A stretch of DNA of 64,000 nucleotides from Craterostigma plantagineum (taxonomy: Eukaryota > Streptophyta > Magnoliopsida > Lamiales > Linderniaceae). The notes beneath the pieces were generated by a model. That model ran no database searches. It saw only the letters and a list, made by a program, of their open reading frames with translations, and had not been told where the DNA came from. This document shows positions 11,426-22,896 of the stretch, in pieces (the stretch's first letter is position 1; each line of letters begins with the position of its first letter). The translations under genes and the position numbers were made by a program. The DNA lies in assembly GCA_027422505.1 (NCBI GenBank), contig JAPQWV010001411.1:25713-89712 (forward strand), written 5' to 3'.

Positions 11426-12349
11426 AACCCATCTTCTTCCCAACCCCATTTACAGACGCGGCGCGAGAGGCGATTCTAGGGTGATTCTCAGGCGACGAAT
11501 TGCTCAAATTCCGACGTTTTCGAGGTACGAGAACACGGTAAAACACCTCACAACCCATTTCCTTCTACTAAGCTCTCGATTAATGCTCTAACTTTCTAAA
11601 ATTTGGGATTTTTGAAATCCCCTTTTTCGAATTTTAGCAATTTTGGGGCTTAATTTATTCATTTCAGGTTAGGTTTACGATTGTGCTTGTGTTATTGTCG
11701 ATTTGAGGTTGATTTGGAGCTTGAATAATGCAAAAAAGTGGCGAAATTTGTCTTTTGGGCTTATTTGGTTCGAATGTCTCGGCTTTGTAGATGTTTTGTG
11801 CGACTTGAACGGCTTAATTTATGCTATTTGAGGAAAGGTTGTGTTATACTCAAATTTAAGGTTGATTTTTGTGCAGGAAAAGTGGCGAAATTTTGGCTTG
11901 CCATTTATATGCTTTTTGTCTTTGTGGAATTTACGTTTTCATTTAAGCTTAGAACCCGTTTCAAGGGTTTCTCTAGAAAACCTTGAATGGTCCCTGTTTG
12001 GGACCGTTCTTAAATGTTCACTGTCGCTTTAGGATGTAAATGTGTGTTTGAGCTTCGATGTTAATGAAAATTTTGATTTACATTTCTCTTAAATGTTCTA
12101 TGGTAGACATATCGATTGTATGTATATCCTTTTCATGTTTTTCGTCTACTTGGAGAACTGTGGGGAAATGCTGCCGAAGAAACTGAAAGACACATTTACA
12201 AGTGATAGTGAATGTTCAAGACGGGTTGGGTTGGAGCGATGAGGACCCTATCAAAGCCTTCAATGATTGTAATTGCTTATGTGAATTACTTGTAAATATT
12301 TATTTGTATAGTTTAGGCGATTGGAATGGATCGGGGTTGGATGTGTAGT

Positions 12350-14880
12350 ATGTGAACAACGGTTGAGTATGCGAAGGGTGTTGATGAATTTATGAGATGT
12401 GCCGAACAGAATCGTAGGAAAAGGCATTGAATATTTCGTGCCCTTGTCGTAATTGTAATAAATGAACTGGTAGAATAGTGGCGTTGTGAAGGAACATTTG
12501 CTAATAGCCGATTTTAAACCTGGGTATACGAATTGGATATGGCACGGTGAAGCCGTTGTCGATGAAGCTAGTTCAACGGGTGTCGGAACTAGTACAAGAT
12601 TGCCACTAGATTTAGAGGACTATGTTGTAGCTGAAGGTTCTTCAGACGACGATAATGATCGTATCGTGGACATGCTTCGTGATGTCCAAGAGGATTTTGA
12701 AGAACGTCCTCCCATATTTGACAGCCTCGTTAGGGACAACAATATCCCTTTGTACACCGCGTGCTCAAATATGCAAAGTTGTCTACTGTGTTCAAGCTGC
12801 TAAACGTTAAGGCTAAATTTGGAATTCAGACACGTGTTTCTCAACACTTTTAGAAATACTCGCGGATATGCTTCCAGATGGCAATGAGCTACTGATGTCG
12901 AATTACGAGGCAAAGAAGTTGTTGTGCCATTTGAACTTACAGTACGAAAGAATACACGCTTGTCCGAACAATTGGATACTTTATAGGGGAGATTATGAGC
13001 CAGCCGATAAGTGTCCGACGTGCGACACTTGGCATTATGAAAAAAAAAGACGAAGTTGGTGCCCCTTCTAATGTTCTATGGTACTTACCAATAATTCCGA
13101 GACTAAAACGTATGTTCTCAAATGCCGATGGCGCTAAGATATTTAGATGGCATGATGGGGAAATGCAAAAGGATGGAAAATTGAGACATCCAACGTCAAT
13201 GAGGGAACGAAATATCAGGATGGGGCTGAGCACTGATGGAATAAACGCTTTTGGCAATTTGAGCAGCCGCCGCAGTACTTGGCCCGTGCTGCTTTGTATC
13301 TATAACCTCCCTCTGTGGCTTACGATGAAAAGAAAATAGATCATGTTGTCATGTTTAATCTCCGGTCCAAAAACAACCCGAAAATGACATTGATGTCTAC
13401 TCGACTTCGTTGATCGATGATCTGAAAGCACTATGGTACAAAGGAGTTGAATGCACGATACATCAATCAGATCACGTTTACACTACGCGTCATGATATTT
13501 TGTACCATAAATGATTTCCCGGCTTATGGGAATCTGTCTGGCTATAGTGTGAAAGGCAAGAAAAAGTGTCCAATTTGTGGGGATAATACGGATAGTCAGT
13601 GGTTGAACAACTGTAGGAAACACACCTACATGGGCCATCGAAAATTCATGCCACGTAAACATGAATATAGAATGAAGTAAAAGCTTCTACCACTGTTTAA
13701 CGGGAAAAGGCTACAATACCATTGAATGGCAAGAAATTGAATGATATCATCGCACACATCAATACTCAGTTTGGTAAGAATTGCAAAACATCGAAAGACG
13801 ACAATGTCAGAAAAATTGATCAATATTTTGGGAGCTACCTTATTGGGAGAACCTCGACGGCAGACACTTCATCGATGTGATGCACGTTGAGAAAAACGTG
13901 CATGATATCATTGTGGGCACCCTTTTAAATATGTCTGGTAAGACAAAAGATGGACTAAAAGCGGCTTGATATGGTCGAACTTTGAATGAGGTCTGACCTA
14001 CCACCGATTGAAAAGGGAAAGAGGACTTCCCTTCCTCCAGCTTGCTTCACACTTAGCAGGGCTGAGAAGTTAAGTTTTTACCAGTGTCTAAAAGGTATTA
14101 AAGTCCCATCCGGTATCCGCTAACATGATATGTCTCGATGAAAGACCTGAAGCTGGTGGGGTACAAGTCTCATGACTGTCATGCATTGACACAGCATTTG
14201 TTGCCAATCGCAATCCGGGGTATAGTGTCGAAACACGTTCGTAATTGCATTTCAAAATGTGTTTCTTCTTCAACGCAATATGCAATGAAGTTCTTAATCT
14301 CGAGGTGCTATACGAGCTACAAGCCGATGTCGTAATAACATTGTGCCGCTTCGAGATGTTCGTTCCTCCATCTTTTTTCGACATAATGGTACATCTAGTC
14401 GTACGTCTAGTTCGAGAAATCAAGATATGTTGCCCTGGTTACATGAGATTTATGTATCCATTTGAATGATATATGAAGATCCTTAAGGGATATGTTAGAA
14501 ATCGGCATCGTCCGGAGGTAGCATAGTTGAAGGATACACTACAGAGGAATGCGTTGAGTTTTGCTCTTCGTACTTAGCAAATGTTAAAGCGGTTGGGATA
14601 CCTACGTCTCGACACGATGGACAACTAGGAAGAAAACCATTGACAAAACCACAGTGTGTTGAGAGAAATATGGGAAAGTGCACATTTCTTCGTCTTGCGT
14701 CATATGACTGAAGTGCACCCGTATATGGAGGAGCACATGGCTAGCTTATGGCGTGAAAATCCTAAAAATCGGAGCTATGGTACATAAATGAGCATAACAG
14801 ACTATTCTAGGCTGGTTCAGAACTAGGGCCTTTATGCAGATACCGGATCAGATTGCAGTGAGATGATAATGGCTTGCATG
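12350..14880 (+). pseudogene. TNP2-type CACTA transposase
   Basis: The protein would cut and transfer the CACTA ends in the nucleus. The N-terminal 'transposase-associated' domain is seen at 12370-12560 (VDEFMRCAEQNRRK, a CPCRNC zinc motif, then KPGYTNWIWHGE). The frame 12868-13071 carries YEAKKLL..LQYERIHACPNN. The segment 13047-13339 carries VLWYLPIIPRLKRMF, RWHDGEMQKDGKLRHP and GLSTDGINAFGNLS, the hallmark blocks of Transposase_21; the Asp of LSTDG belongs to the presumed catalytic core. 13490-13680 has FPAYGNLSGYSVKGKKKCPIC. From 14080 to 14800 are remnants of the C-terminal domain (LNLEVLYELQADVV, then PPSFFDIMVHLVVRL). At least six frame changes or stops interrupt it; some may be introns or sequence errors. 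Confidence 0.8.
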
Positions 14881-15050
14881 GGGACCTGAATGAACCGTTG
14901 CGTGAGGGTTACGAGATTATGGGTACACGTTTTATACGAAAAGGCAAGATGATAGGAGCGTGTCACAGAATAGTGGGGTCACATTAGTTGCTTTGTCGAG
15001 AGAAGTATATCGTGAAAGGATGCTCAATTTACGAGAAATGTAAGTTCATA

Positions 15051-15950
15051 CTATGGTTTATCGTAGAAATTTGGGAAATCGTCTACAAGAACAACTGAGG
15101 GCCGAGTTGAGGGACCAATTGAGGGCGAGATACGGAGGCGATGAGGGCCGAGTTTAGGGACGAGATGCAGGAGGAGATGAGGTCTGAGATGAGGGCTATG
15201 TTCGCTCAATGGGCCTTCCGATGCCAACAGCGAGCAAGACGAAGTGGCCCGCGGCAATGTTGGATTTGACCCTCCCAACTAGATATCGAGTTCTCATGGT
15301 TCAGGAGGCGAAACCTTAGATTCATTTCTCTTGTTGATGAATGTGATATTCTTAATTACTGTTTAATGTGCAACGACTTAATGTCTTAGTAGCCAATTCT
15401 TGTAAAATCGTATAGTATCCTAGGGTTCGATTGATGTTAGACATCGAAGGGACATTAGAGGTTGTCGGTCTTGGCACCGCCACTGAGGGATGTTCCCAAA
15501 TTCATGGAGCATCGGTTATGGCAGACAACGTTGTTGTCTCCGTTGATACCATCGTTCTCGGCGAGGTCCAACTGCTTGTACCAACTATGCATCTAATAAC
15601 TCTTGGAGATGCACTAGGCAGCTATGTTCAGTGGTCAAGAGAGTTAATACGTTCGAATAATGCGGTAATAAAGTATTATTTATTGATTTTTGAATAGTAA
15701 TGTTTAGTAACGTATTTTACTTGCAGACAGGGAAAGGAAAGTCGCCAGTGAAAACGCCAAATGTGTCTATTCATCCAGATGACGACATGGCACGCCTCGA
15801 TCAGAGAGTCATGAATAGTTTGGGCCTGCAGGGTCATCAGCTCTTCGACTACCTTGCGCCACGCGGAGGTCGAGGTCAACCAGCTTTCCTCTCATTCTGT
15901 ATGAGAGTGTCTACTACAATCCAACTAACGAAGACTATTTGATGTACAAT
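15051..15950 (+). pseudogene. CACTA second gene, N-terminal and middle part
   Basis: A charged, coiled-coil-like stretch (repeated RAELRDQLRARY pattern, 15080-15200) precedes a domain at 15431-15660 (EGTLEVVGLGTATEG, then VMADNVVVSVDTIVLGE and ITLGDALGSYVQWSREL). This matches the small beta-rich domain found in the second ORF of plant CACTA elements, just ahead of the protease-like region. Exon-like segments are separated by short AT-rich stretches with GT/AG-like borders (for example after 15664). Its role in transposition is not established. Confidence 0.55.
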
Positions 15951-17000
15951 GACAGCAATGACTTCGTCGATCTGTTCAAGCTCGTGAGTGTGGATTCCTT
16001 AGTTATTCAACTTTGAGGTATTACCTAATATTTCGTTGAAACAATCAATCAACACAAGTTTCTTTTCTCACTTTTATACATTTTATTGAGTAATCATATT
16101 CTCAGGTTTCTTAATAAGAAGTCTGAAAACTTCAAGTGTTGCCAGTCGAGTCGTCTGCGGCTATGGAACTTGATGAGACAGTAAATAGTAAAGTTGATTT
16201 CCTGGCTGATATTATCAAAGATGCGCATCGAGCGACACTTACTTGTTTGCGCCTTTTGTGACGGGTAAGAAAAAGATACATAATTTCTTAATTCATAGCT
16301 TATGTTATAGATAATTATTTCATTTCGTTTGTTTTAGTGACATTGGATTCGATTGGCCATCGATTTCTCGAACGCAGTAGATGTGTTCGATTCGCTCCCA
16401 CCGATCATCGGCGTAAGCAAGATAAGAATTCTTCCTCGAATAGATGCATAAGTTTTTTATATACAATTAAGTCATATATTAGTAACTCTATATTATAAAA
16501 TTAATTTATTTTAACTACTTTCGAGTTTCAGGGCAATTCTCAGGGCGTCGCTGTTGGTGCAGTTGGAAATCGGAATAGGAAAATCGAAGATTACTTGGAA
16601 GAGATGCAAGGTTTGCGTTTGCCATGAATTTTCAAAGTTAGTTGGGTAATTATTACCATTTTGATATTTGAATGACATGAAAATCTTCCAAATTAGTGCC
16701 CACGACAACCGAGCGGGAGTGAGTTATGTGAATTTTACGTCATGAGATACATGTACGATATTATCTGCAATCGTATCGGCAAAGATGATAACAACCAACT
16801 TGCCAACGGTATTGAACTTTAAAATCATCAGCTATATTAAGTTTCAAGTTTAATATATATTTATAAGTATGTTTTAATATTATCCTCTCGTTCAATGTTT
16901 TATAGATACTCGAGGGCTCCTCCTCTTACGGCGTCGGAGAGATCAACGAAGTACGAGAGTTGTGAGCGGAGCATTTTATGCACTCTTTGACGTAGGTTAG
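15950..17000 (+). pseudogene. CACTA second gene, Ulp1-like (C48) protease domain
   Basis: The segment 16341-16410 reads HWIRLAIDFSNAVDVFDSLPP, giving the catalytic His (HW) and Asp (VFDS) of the Ulp1 cysteine protease fold. Further on, 16700-16760 reads RQPSGSELCEFYVMRYMYD, with the Gln and the nucleophilic Cys before YVMRYMYD. A short tail (VREL, stop, AEHFM) ends near 16985. Blocks are separated by AT-rich intron-like DNA at 16410-16530 and 16610-16700. Domesticated or captured Ulp1 domains are a known feature of CACTA and MULE elements in plants. Whether the protein could be made is doubtful because of in-frame stops. Confidence 0.7.
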
Positions 17001-17219
17001 ACTTTGGCCTTATATATAAATATATATGTGTGTTTACGTTATGAGGATAGAGACTTATGGGTCAACGATTATTAGTTATTGTTGAGACTGTTAGTTATTG
17101 TTGAGATTGATTGTTGGATAATGTTTTGGTTTATTTTGTTGATTTGGATTCGATTGTTGGGGCATGATAAAATCAAAATAAATATTTTAGAAAAATATAT
17201 GTTATAGGCACGGTTTCTG

Positions 17220-18260
17220 ATCAAGGAACCGTCGCCCGAATAGTATATATATAAAAATAAACAATCATGGGCGACTGTTTCTTCCAAGAAACATCACACA
17301 ATTACTATATTTATAAAAAAATTAAAATGTCATGGGCGACGGTTTCTTTCCCAAAACCGTCGCCCACACATATTTTAAGAAAAAAATCGCCCACATAATA
17401 AAAACAGCAACCTACGGGGGGTTGCTACGGGGGGTTATAGGCGACGTTTCCTGAAATAATGGCCGCCTGTATTTTCTCTTGGGCGACGGTTAAATTGTGG
17501 AGATGGGCGACGGGCTCTGGGTGATGGGTAGAAACCGTCGCCCATGATTTAAAAAAATTAAACAATCATGGGCGACTGTTTATTTCAAGAAACCGTCGCA
17601 CAATTACTACATTTTAAAAAAACTTAAAATGTCATGGGCGACGGTTTCTTCCCTAGAAACCGTCGCCCGCACATATTTTAAGAAAAAAAATCATGGGCGA
17701 CATTTTCTAGAAACGGCCGCCCACATAATAAAAACAGCAACCTACGGGGGTTGCTACGAGGGGTTATAGGCGACGTTTCCTGATACAACCGCCGCCTGTA
17801 TTTTCTCTTGGGCGACTGTTGTACAACCGTCGCCCAAAATTGTGGAGATGGGCGACGGGCTCTAGGTGACGCGTAGAAAACCGTCGCCCATGATTTTGAA
17901 AAAAAATTAAACACTCATGGGCGACTGTTTCTTCCAAGAAACCGTCGCACAATTACTAGATTTAAAAAAAATTAAAATGTCATGGGCGACGGTTTCTTCC
18001 CTAGAAACCGTCGCCTACACATATTTTAAGAAAATAAAATCATGGGCGACCGTTTCTAGAAACCGTCGCCCACATAATAAAAACAGCAACCTAATGGGGG
18101 GTTTCTACGGGGGGTTATAGGCGATGTTTCCTGAAACAACCGCCGCCTGTATTTTCTCTGGGCGACCGTTGTACAACCGTCGCCCAAAATTGTGTAGATG
18201 GGCAACGGGCTCTGGGAAACGCGTAGAAACCGTCGCCCATGACCAATAACAACAGTCGCC
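17220..18260. repeat. CACTA 3' subterminal tandem array (three ~300-350-bp units of hairpin motifs)
   Basis: Units start at about 17266, 17567 and 17916 with CATGGGCGACTGTTT; spacings are 301 and 349 bp, and the last unit is about 335 bp. Within each unit ATGGGCGACGGTTTCT is followed by its inverse AGAAACCGTCGCCCA, so each unit can form several hairpins. A G-rich spacer (CTACGGGGGG) recurs in every unit. The AT-rich spacers vary most in length. This is the 3' counterpart of the short 5' subterminal region. Confidence 0.85.
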
Positions 18261-18263
18261 CAT

Positions 18264-18283
18264 GTGCTTTTCTGCACTAGTGA
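18264..18283 (-). repeat. CACTA right terminal inverted repeat
   Basis: On the minus strand it reads CACTAGTGCAGAAAAGCACA, followed directly by subterminal motif TGGGCGAC. It ends the element precisely. Confidence 0.85.
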
Positions 18284-19215
18284 AAGAGTGAAAACTATGA
18301 CAGTAGTAAGTGGGAATACCTTCCATTGAATTACTTCGAATTCTTTCATTGAGCATATTCATAAATTAATGTTTTATGTATTGGTCTGTAGAATAGAGTT
18401 ATTTTTAGGTAATTGGTTTATAGATAATTAACATGATTTAAAGGTGTGGTACACCAAATTCTCACCGTAGATCTTTGTACTTGGTACTAGGATGAAAGAT
18501 GAGTCGAGTTCTCCCAGAGACCGTAACTCAATCTAGTAAAACTCAAGTTGATCTTAAACTCCATTATACCTTAACATGTAGATTTATAATTATTATCCTA
18601 AAATTTATCCACGGTAAATATTCGATGTGTAACTCAACTTCTCGACGTACTGTCACGGAAATCACTCACCTCGAGAATACCAACGTCGAGTGCCCAAAGC
18701 ATCAAGAAACACGGAAGGCTGAAAGAGCCAAACAGCGCAAGACCGATACCAGGAGGTTTGACCTACCAAGCTAAAGACCGAGAAGACGAGCTCAAGGCCA
18801 AGTGACGAGTAGTCAAGCTCAAGGCTGAGCCGCTGAGTTTAAGCCTAATGACCAAGCAGGCTGCATGACAGTCGAACCCGAGGGCATCTAAGTAGAATGC
18901 ACAAACTAAAACCTAGCCTCACAAGGCCAAGGGACTGAGAGTGTAGTGAACCAAACAACAGAATTGTGGATTATCTCGAAAGATGTTCAAATCCTAAAAA
19001 AATGGTTAGAAAAAAGGAACGTTGAAACCGAAGGAGCCAACAAAATGAGATATTCTCAGAAGGCGAGTTGAACATTTAAATGGAAAGTGATCCCAGATCC
19101 TGAGCATCCAGATCCTTGAGAAGGTAGTTTAGCTCATTTCTGTAAATACGCGAGTTCGATATGATCAGTAGCTTAAATACACTACACATGAAATATAGGG
19201 AAAGGATCGTCACAC
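18284..19215. other. No recognisable gene
   Basis: The only sizeable open frame (18499-18774) has no recognisable domain. The stretch 18700-18920 is unusually purine/GC-rich (AAGGCCAAG-like words) compared with its surroundings and could be a decayed LTR, but I find no paired repeat. Confidence 0.35.
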
Positions 19216-19219
19216 TATT

Positions 19220-19800
19220 TTAGAAAATCACCCGAAAAAATAAACATTCCCTTTTTCCTGAGACGATTAACAAAAGTACACGGGCTAAATAGCACAAGAG
19301 GTCTCTTGGCATCAACCAGGAAGAGAAACGAAAGCTCACACAGAGCATGATACAACCGAACAAAAAGAAAAACCTACAGAAAAACAAGATACACGATCTT
19401 GTACACGAAGAACTGAAGAACATTCCACAAAATAGCTATGAAGCTAAATCTACGATGTTCTTCATTTTCTTCGGTCTTTGACTACGAGTATCTTGCTTTC
19501 ATCGAGGCTCCACTAAGGGACAAATGGCTCCAACAATGGAGAAAAACTCCCGGTATGGTGAGTCAGGAGACTCGTGGGAGAACGGCGAATGGTGGCGACG
19601 TTGGTGGCGGAGGAGGCGGTGCGAAACGGCACGCGATTCTTTTTAAATAACAAAAGAGTAAATGGAAGCTTCCCACCTATTCATGGAGGTGGAGAAGGAG
19701 GAGGGGAGGAGAGGAGGTGGCAGCTACTTGCTAGGATTTTTTTTGTTTGTGGAGAGCTTTTGGAAGGAGAGAGAAGACATTCAAATTGTGCTTTCTAACA
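19220..19800 (-). repeat. Diverged retroposon copy 1
   Basis: Shares a collinear series of words with 50600-50900: GGGCTAAATAGCACAAG versus GAGCTAAATAGCCCAAAG, then GGTCTC, GAAAGCTCACA versus AAGGCTCACAA, and AAATCTACGAT followed by a CTTCA-rich run. The minus strand is the likely sense, since copy 2 ends in a poly(A) on that strand. It is probably a LINE 3' end or a SINE-like retroposon, with no coding capacity seen. Confidence 0.4.
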
Positions 19801-20379
19801 AAAAATAATCCTCCCTTCATAAGTTAAGCTAGAACTTTTTTGTATAATATATATTGATTATAAAATCATAATTTAATAAAAATAGATGGATAAAATTGGT
19901 AATGTAAAAATGTTATGTAGTGGGTGGTTTCTATTGATTGTTAATTTATGACTGACCAAAATCAGTTTAACCCACGCCTGGGCCATAATAAAAGAGTATA
20001 ATACCAATTCCTAATTTCTCTCTCATTTAGTAGGACATGATTATGTAAAAATTCATTACGTACTCGTTTGATACCCTTGTAAAGATATGTATGAAGTGTG
20101 TAGTTCCCCATGTTTGTTATTCATGTGTTGTTATACCATCACTGTATAATTATACATGGCCATTACCCATAAACTGATTTTCAGCCTCGCATACAAATAC
20201 CAAGGTAGAGATGGGTATATCAAAACGAAATTTATTGTTACTTGCTTTACCCATCGATTTGAAAAAAAAAAGAAACGGCCGATTGAGAAAAATAATAATT
20301 TCCAACCATACAGTGTTGCCTCGCCGCTATCGCCCGACCTCACCGACCATCGTCCTCCCTCACCGACTGTTATTTAAAG

Positions 20380-20658
20380 TCATCGCTCAACCTCTCTATC
20401 ACGACGCGTAACCCTAACTCTCAGACCCGGAAACTTCCTGGTGTAAATCTCTTCGACGACGTCGACGTCGTCACGTTTCCGGCATTCTTGAAGGGTTCGA
20501 AGAACATCACATCTTGAGAACTGTGATTCGAAGTCCAGATATACGACAATTGAGGGATACGATGTAGCAACGCCGCACAGTTGACGAGAATATTGGGAAA
20601 TGAAGACGACGAAGCTCGGAATCGGAGTTGTCTGAAGCTCGATTTCACTGTCTGCCAT
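20380..20658 (-). CDS. Hypothetical 92-residue ORF
   Basis: The frame begins with ATG at 20658 (MADSEIELQTTPIPS) and ends with TGA. Codon use looks more gene-like than the surrounding AT-rich DNA (GC is locally raised, with GACGACGTCGACGTCGTC near 20460). It has an acidic and arginine-rich C-terminal half and no domain that I recognise. It stands alone, about 200 bp from the copia B 5' LTR, and no splice-linked exon is evident. It may be an exon of a gene disrupted by that insertion, or chance. Confidence 0.2.
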   Translation of the reverse strand: MADSEIELQTTPIPSFVVFISQYSRQLCGVATSYPSIVVYLDFESQFSRCDVLRTLQECRKRDDVDVVEEIYTRKFPGLRVRVTRRDREVER

Positions 20659-20863
20659 TGATGAACTATCAAATTAAGAAATCAAGAAATGAAGAAGACG
20701 ATGAATCTTCGATGTGTTCATTTTTCTTTCCACTTTTTTTTTTCTTTTCCACGTATTTGTGATAAGTTGAAACAATAAATACATATTTATTTTATAACGG
20801 GCAAAAATGTCATTTCACATTTTTAACAAATTATATACACATCTCAACCATACATATCAAACA

Positions 20864-21230
20864 TATTGTGGCAAAAGCAAAATGAAGAAGCTGATCAAGA
20901 AGGAAAACTTCAGAGCAGATGTCTGAAACGAGGGAAAAGAACTTGAAGTTCGAAAGTACATTTTTATTTGAATAGGCGCGCTTTGACTTGAGGAAACAAT
21001 TACGAATATAGTCCTTGCCGTTGGCGGCGATTTTACTCATATGAAGCTTAAAGGAGTTGGCACAAAATTCATATAAAAAGTAGAAGAGCCATTCACAAGA
21101 AGATAAATGTTCTCTTCTTGTTTTTGTAATCAATTGATAGTCAATAAAGATTGCAAAAATTCCAGACCGTGGATGTAAGATTAATCCGAACCACGGTAAA
21201 TCCTTGTTTACAATCTATTATTTTTTGTTA
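20864..21230 (+). repeat. Copia B 5' LTR
   Basis: Collinear with 39298-39730 (shared blocks GAACTTGAAGTTCGAAAG-like, GCGCTTTGACT, CTCATATGAAGCT, TTCCAGACCGTGGATGTAAG). It lacks about 60 bp present in the 3' LTR between GCCATTCAC and AAGATAAATG. Its ends are TATTG...TTGTTA instead of the usual TG...CA. Confidence 0.8.
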
Positions 21231-21242
21231 TGGTATCAGAGC
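21231..21242 (+). other. Copia B primer binding site (initiator Met tRNA)
   Basis: TGGTATCAGAGC abuts the LTR with no spacer and matches the copia consensus complementary to initiator methionine tRNA. Confidence 0.85.
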
Positions 21243-21321
21243 AAGAATTTGCTTAACAACTGCGATGAATCAAAGAAATCCAAGGCGATCAACATGCGGT
21301 GTGCTAATATAACGTGCAAGC

Positions 21322-22854
21322 TGATCAACATGCGGTGTGCTAATATAATGTGCAAATGCGACAAGTGATAAATAAAACGGATACCTAATTACTATCACCG
21401 ACGTGCGATAAGCAGTGGACCTATCGTTGGTAGTGCAGTAAAGTGAGTAAACGAGTATCAAACACGAGGAATGGACTGATTACTAGTAATAACCTGTCGA
21501 CTCGATATCTACCCTAATTAAAGTGCGCAGATTTTTCTATATTACGAATTATCCTAACAGATAACTCCTAAATCAACGAGAGACTAAGAGAGTACGCCTA
21601 AACTGATAAGAGTACTTTCAGATGATAAAGATGTGCTCGGGATTCGAATCCCGCTAGGTATTATCGACTAAGACAATGAAATATCATCCCTACGTGGTTA
21701 AGACTAAGTCGCAGTAATTTGCTACCCGTTCACTAATTTGTTGTCGCCCTAAAACACTCACGGGGATCTAGAATTCAATAATTACTTAAGGCGAGGATCG
21801 AGTATTTGCTTTCACCCTATACTAAAATCTCATCTTCTACGAACGGCCTAATCGTTATTTAGCTGTTGCTGTAAACGATTTTCCAAACATTCAGTTTAAC
21901 ACATAGACATATTAAAGCGAAGAAGCAATTTCATAGATAGATAAATAGTCAAAGCACACGAGTCACGATAAACATATGTCTTAAATACGATTCGACCTAG
22001 CATCATCTAATCCCAAATACATAAGGGATTTAGCTACTCATAACTAACATGAAAACAACGAAGGAAATAAAAAACAGCGAAGGAAGACTTATGATCTTGA
22101 TGTACTGATGGATCTGAGATGGTATCGTGGATGAATCTTCGTTCCTCATTCGGCGTGATTTTATCGTTGATCCGTCTCTTATGCTTCATGAGTGGAATTC
22201 TCCATTCTTGGTGTCTCTTTTCGTCTCTGATGGATTAAGGTTGAGTTCTGATCGGTATCCCCTTTTTCTGAGTCGAATTAGGGCTTTTATAGTGAAAGTC
22301 GACACCTTCACGGACTGGGAATGGGCCTTCACGGCCGTGACACTATCTGGGCACTTGTCGTGCGTCCCGGCCCGTGCAGTAGTGTCACGGTCGTGACACT
22401 TTCAACAGCCTTGTGTCGGTTTCGTATTTCTCAAGATGGAGGGGTAAACGATATCCGATTGACCTGAAATTTTAACCATGGAGAGAAAACTCGCCAATAT
22501 TGATTCTTACCAAAGGGATTCTCAATCAGAGGTCTTGATTGATAGATACGTATTTTTTAGTCCGTTACTACTTTTGAGGTGAGCTTCACGGCCGTGACTA
22601 TACTCTGCATCGCTTGGCTTCCTTTTCTGCTCTTGTCACGGCCTGGTGCAATAATGTCACGGGCGTGACACTCTACTGCAGCTTCATAACTTGTCCGTTT
22701 TGCCTCGTTTTTGCTCATTTTCGCCGATAGTCGTCCTAAGGTGCTACAATGTGCACATAAGTGTAAATAGAGCATATAAAAGCGAGAAACAAAGGAGAAT
22801 ACTCTATTATATCCCAAATAATGCTACAATAAAAGCATTACTCTACGTTTATCA
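21322..22854 (-). mobile_element. Athila-family solo LTR, minus orientation
   Basis: Its reverse complement is collinear with the LTRs at 25747-27111 and 37009-38383. For example 21401-21470 is the inverse of the segment carrying ACGATAGGTCCACTGC, and 22795-22854 is the inverse of the LTR start. No internal Athila sequence is attached, so it is a solo LTR. Flanks CAAGC (21317-21321) and TAAGC (22855-22859) are a possible diverged target-site duplication. It carries several copies of the TCACGGCCGTGAC palindrome (about 22330, 22386, 22588, 22655) and an inverted TATA box near 22275. Immediately left, a 37-bp segment (GATCAACATGCGGTGTGC...) is tandemly repeated from 21285. Confidence 0.75.
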
Positions 22855-22896
22855 TAAGCAAATCCACCGTCATAAAATCCAATTGCAGCACTACAC

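Larger units (their letters stand above)
11278..18283 (+). mobile_element. CACTA (En/Spm) DNA transposon, 7.0 kb, decayed
   Basis: The right terminus read on the minus strand is CACTAGTGCAGAAAAGC (ends at 18283). The left terminus reads CAAGTAGAAAAACCC at 11278 and looks like CACTAGTAGAAAAACC that has lost CT. Both subterminal regions contain many copies of GGGCGACGGTT and its inverse, as CACTA transposases require. Between them, in order, are a TNP2-family transposase and a second gene ending in a Ulp1-like protease, the standard gene order of many plant CACTA elements. No clear 3-bp target-site duplication remains (TAA left, AAA right). Genes are interrupted, so the copy is probably immobile unless helped in trans. 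Confidence 0.85.

Noticed and set aside
17266..18260. Regularly spaced repeats with hairpins that look CRISPR-like
   Set aside because: Units are 300-350 bp, lie at a CACTA terminus and lack unique spacers of constant length; the host is a plant.
21231..21242. A tRNA gene at the TGGTATCAGAGC and TGGCGCC sites
   Set aside because: These are short primer binding sites complementary to tRNA 3' ends; no cloverleaf or pol III boxes surround them.
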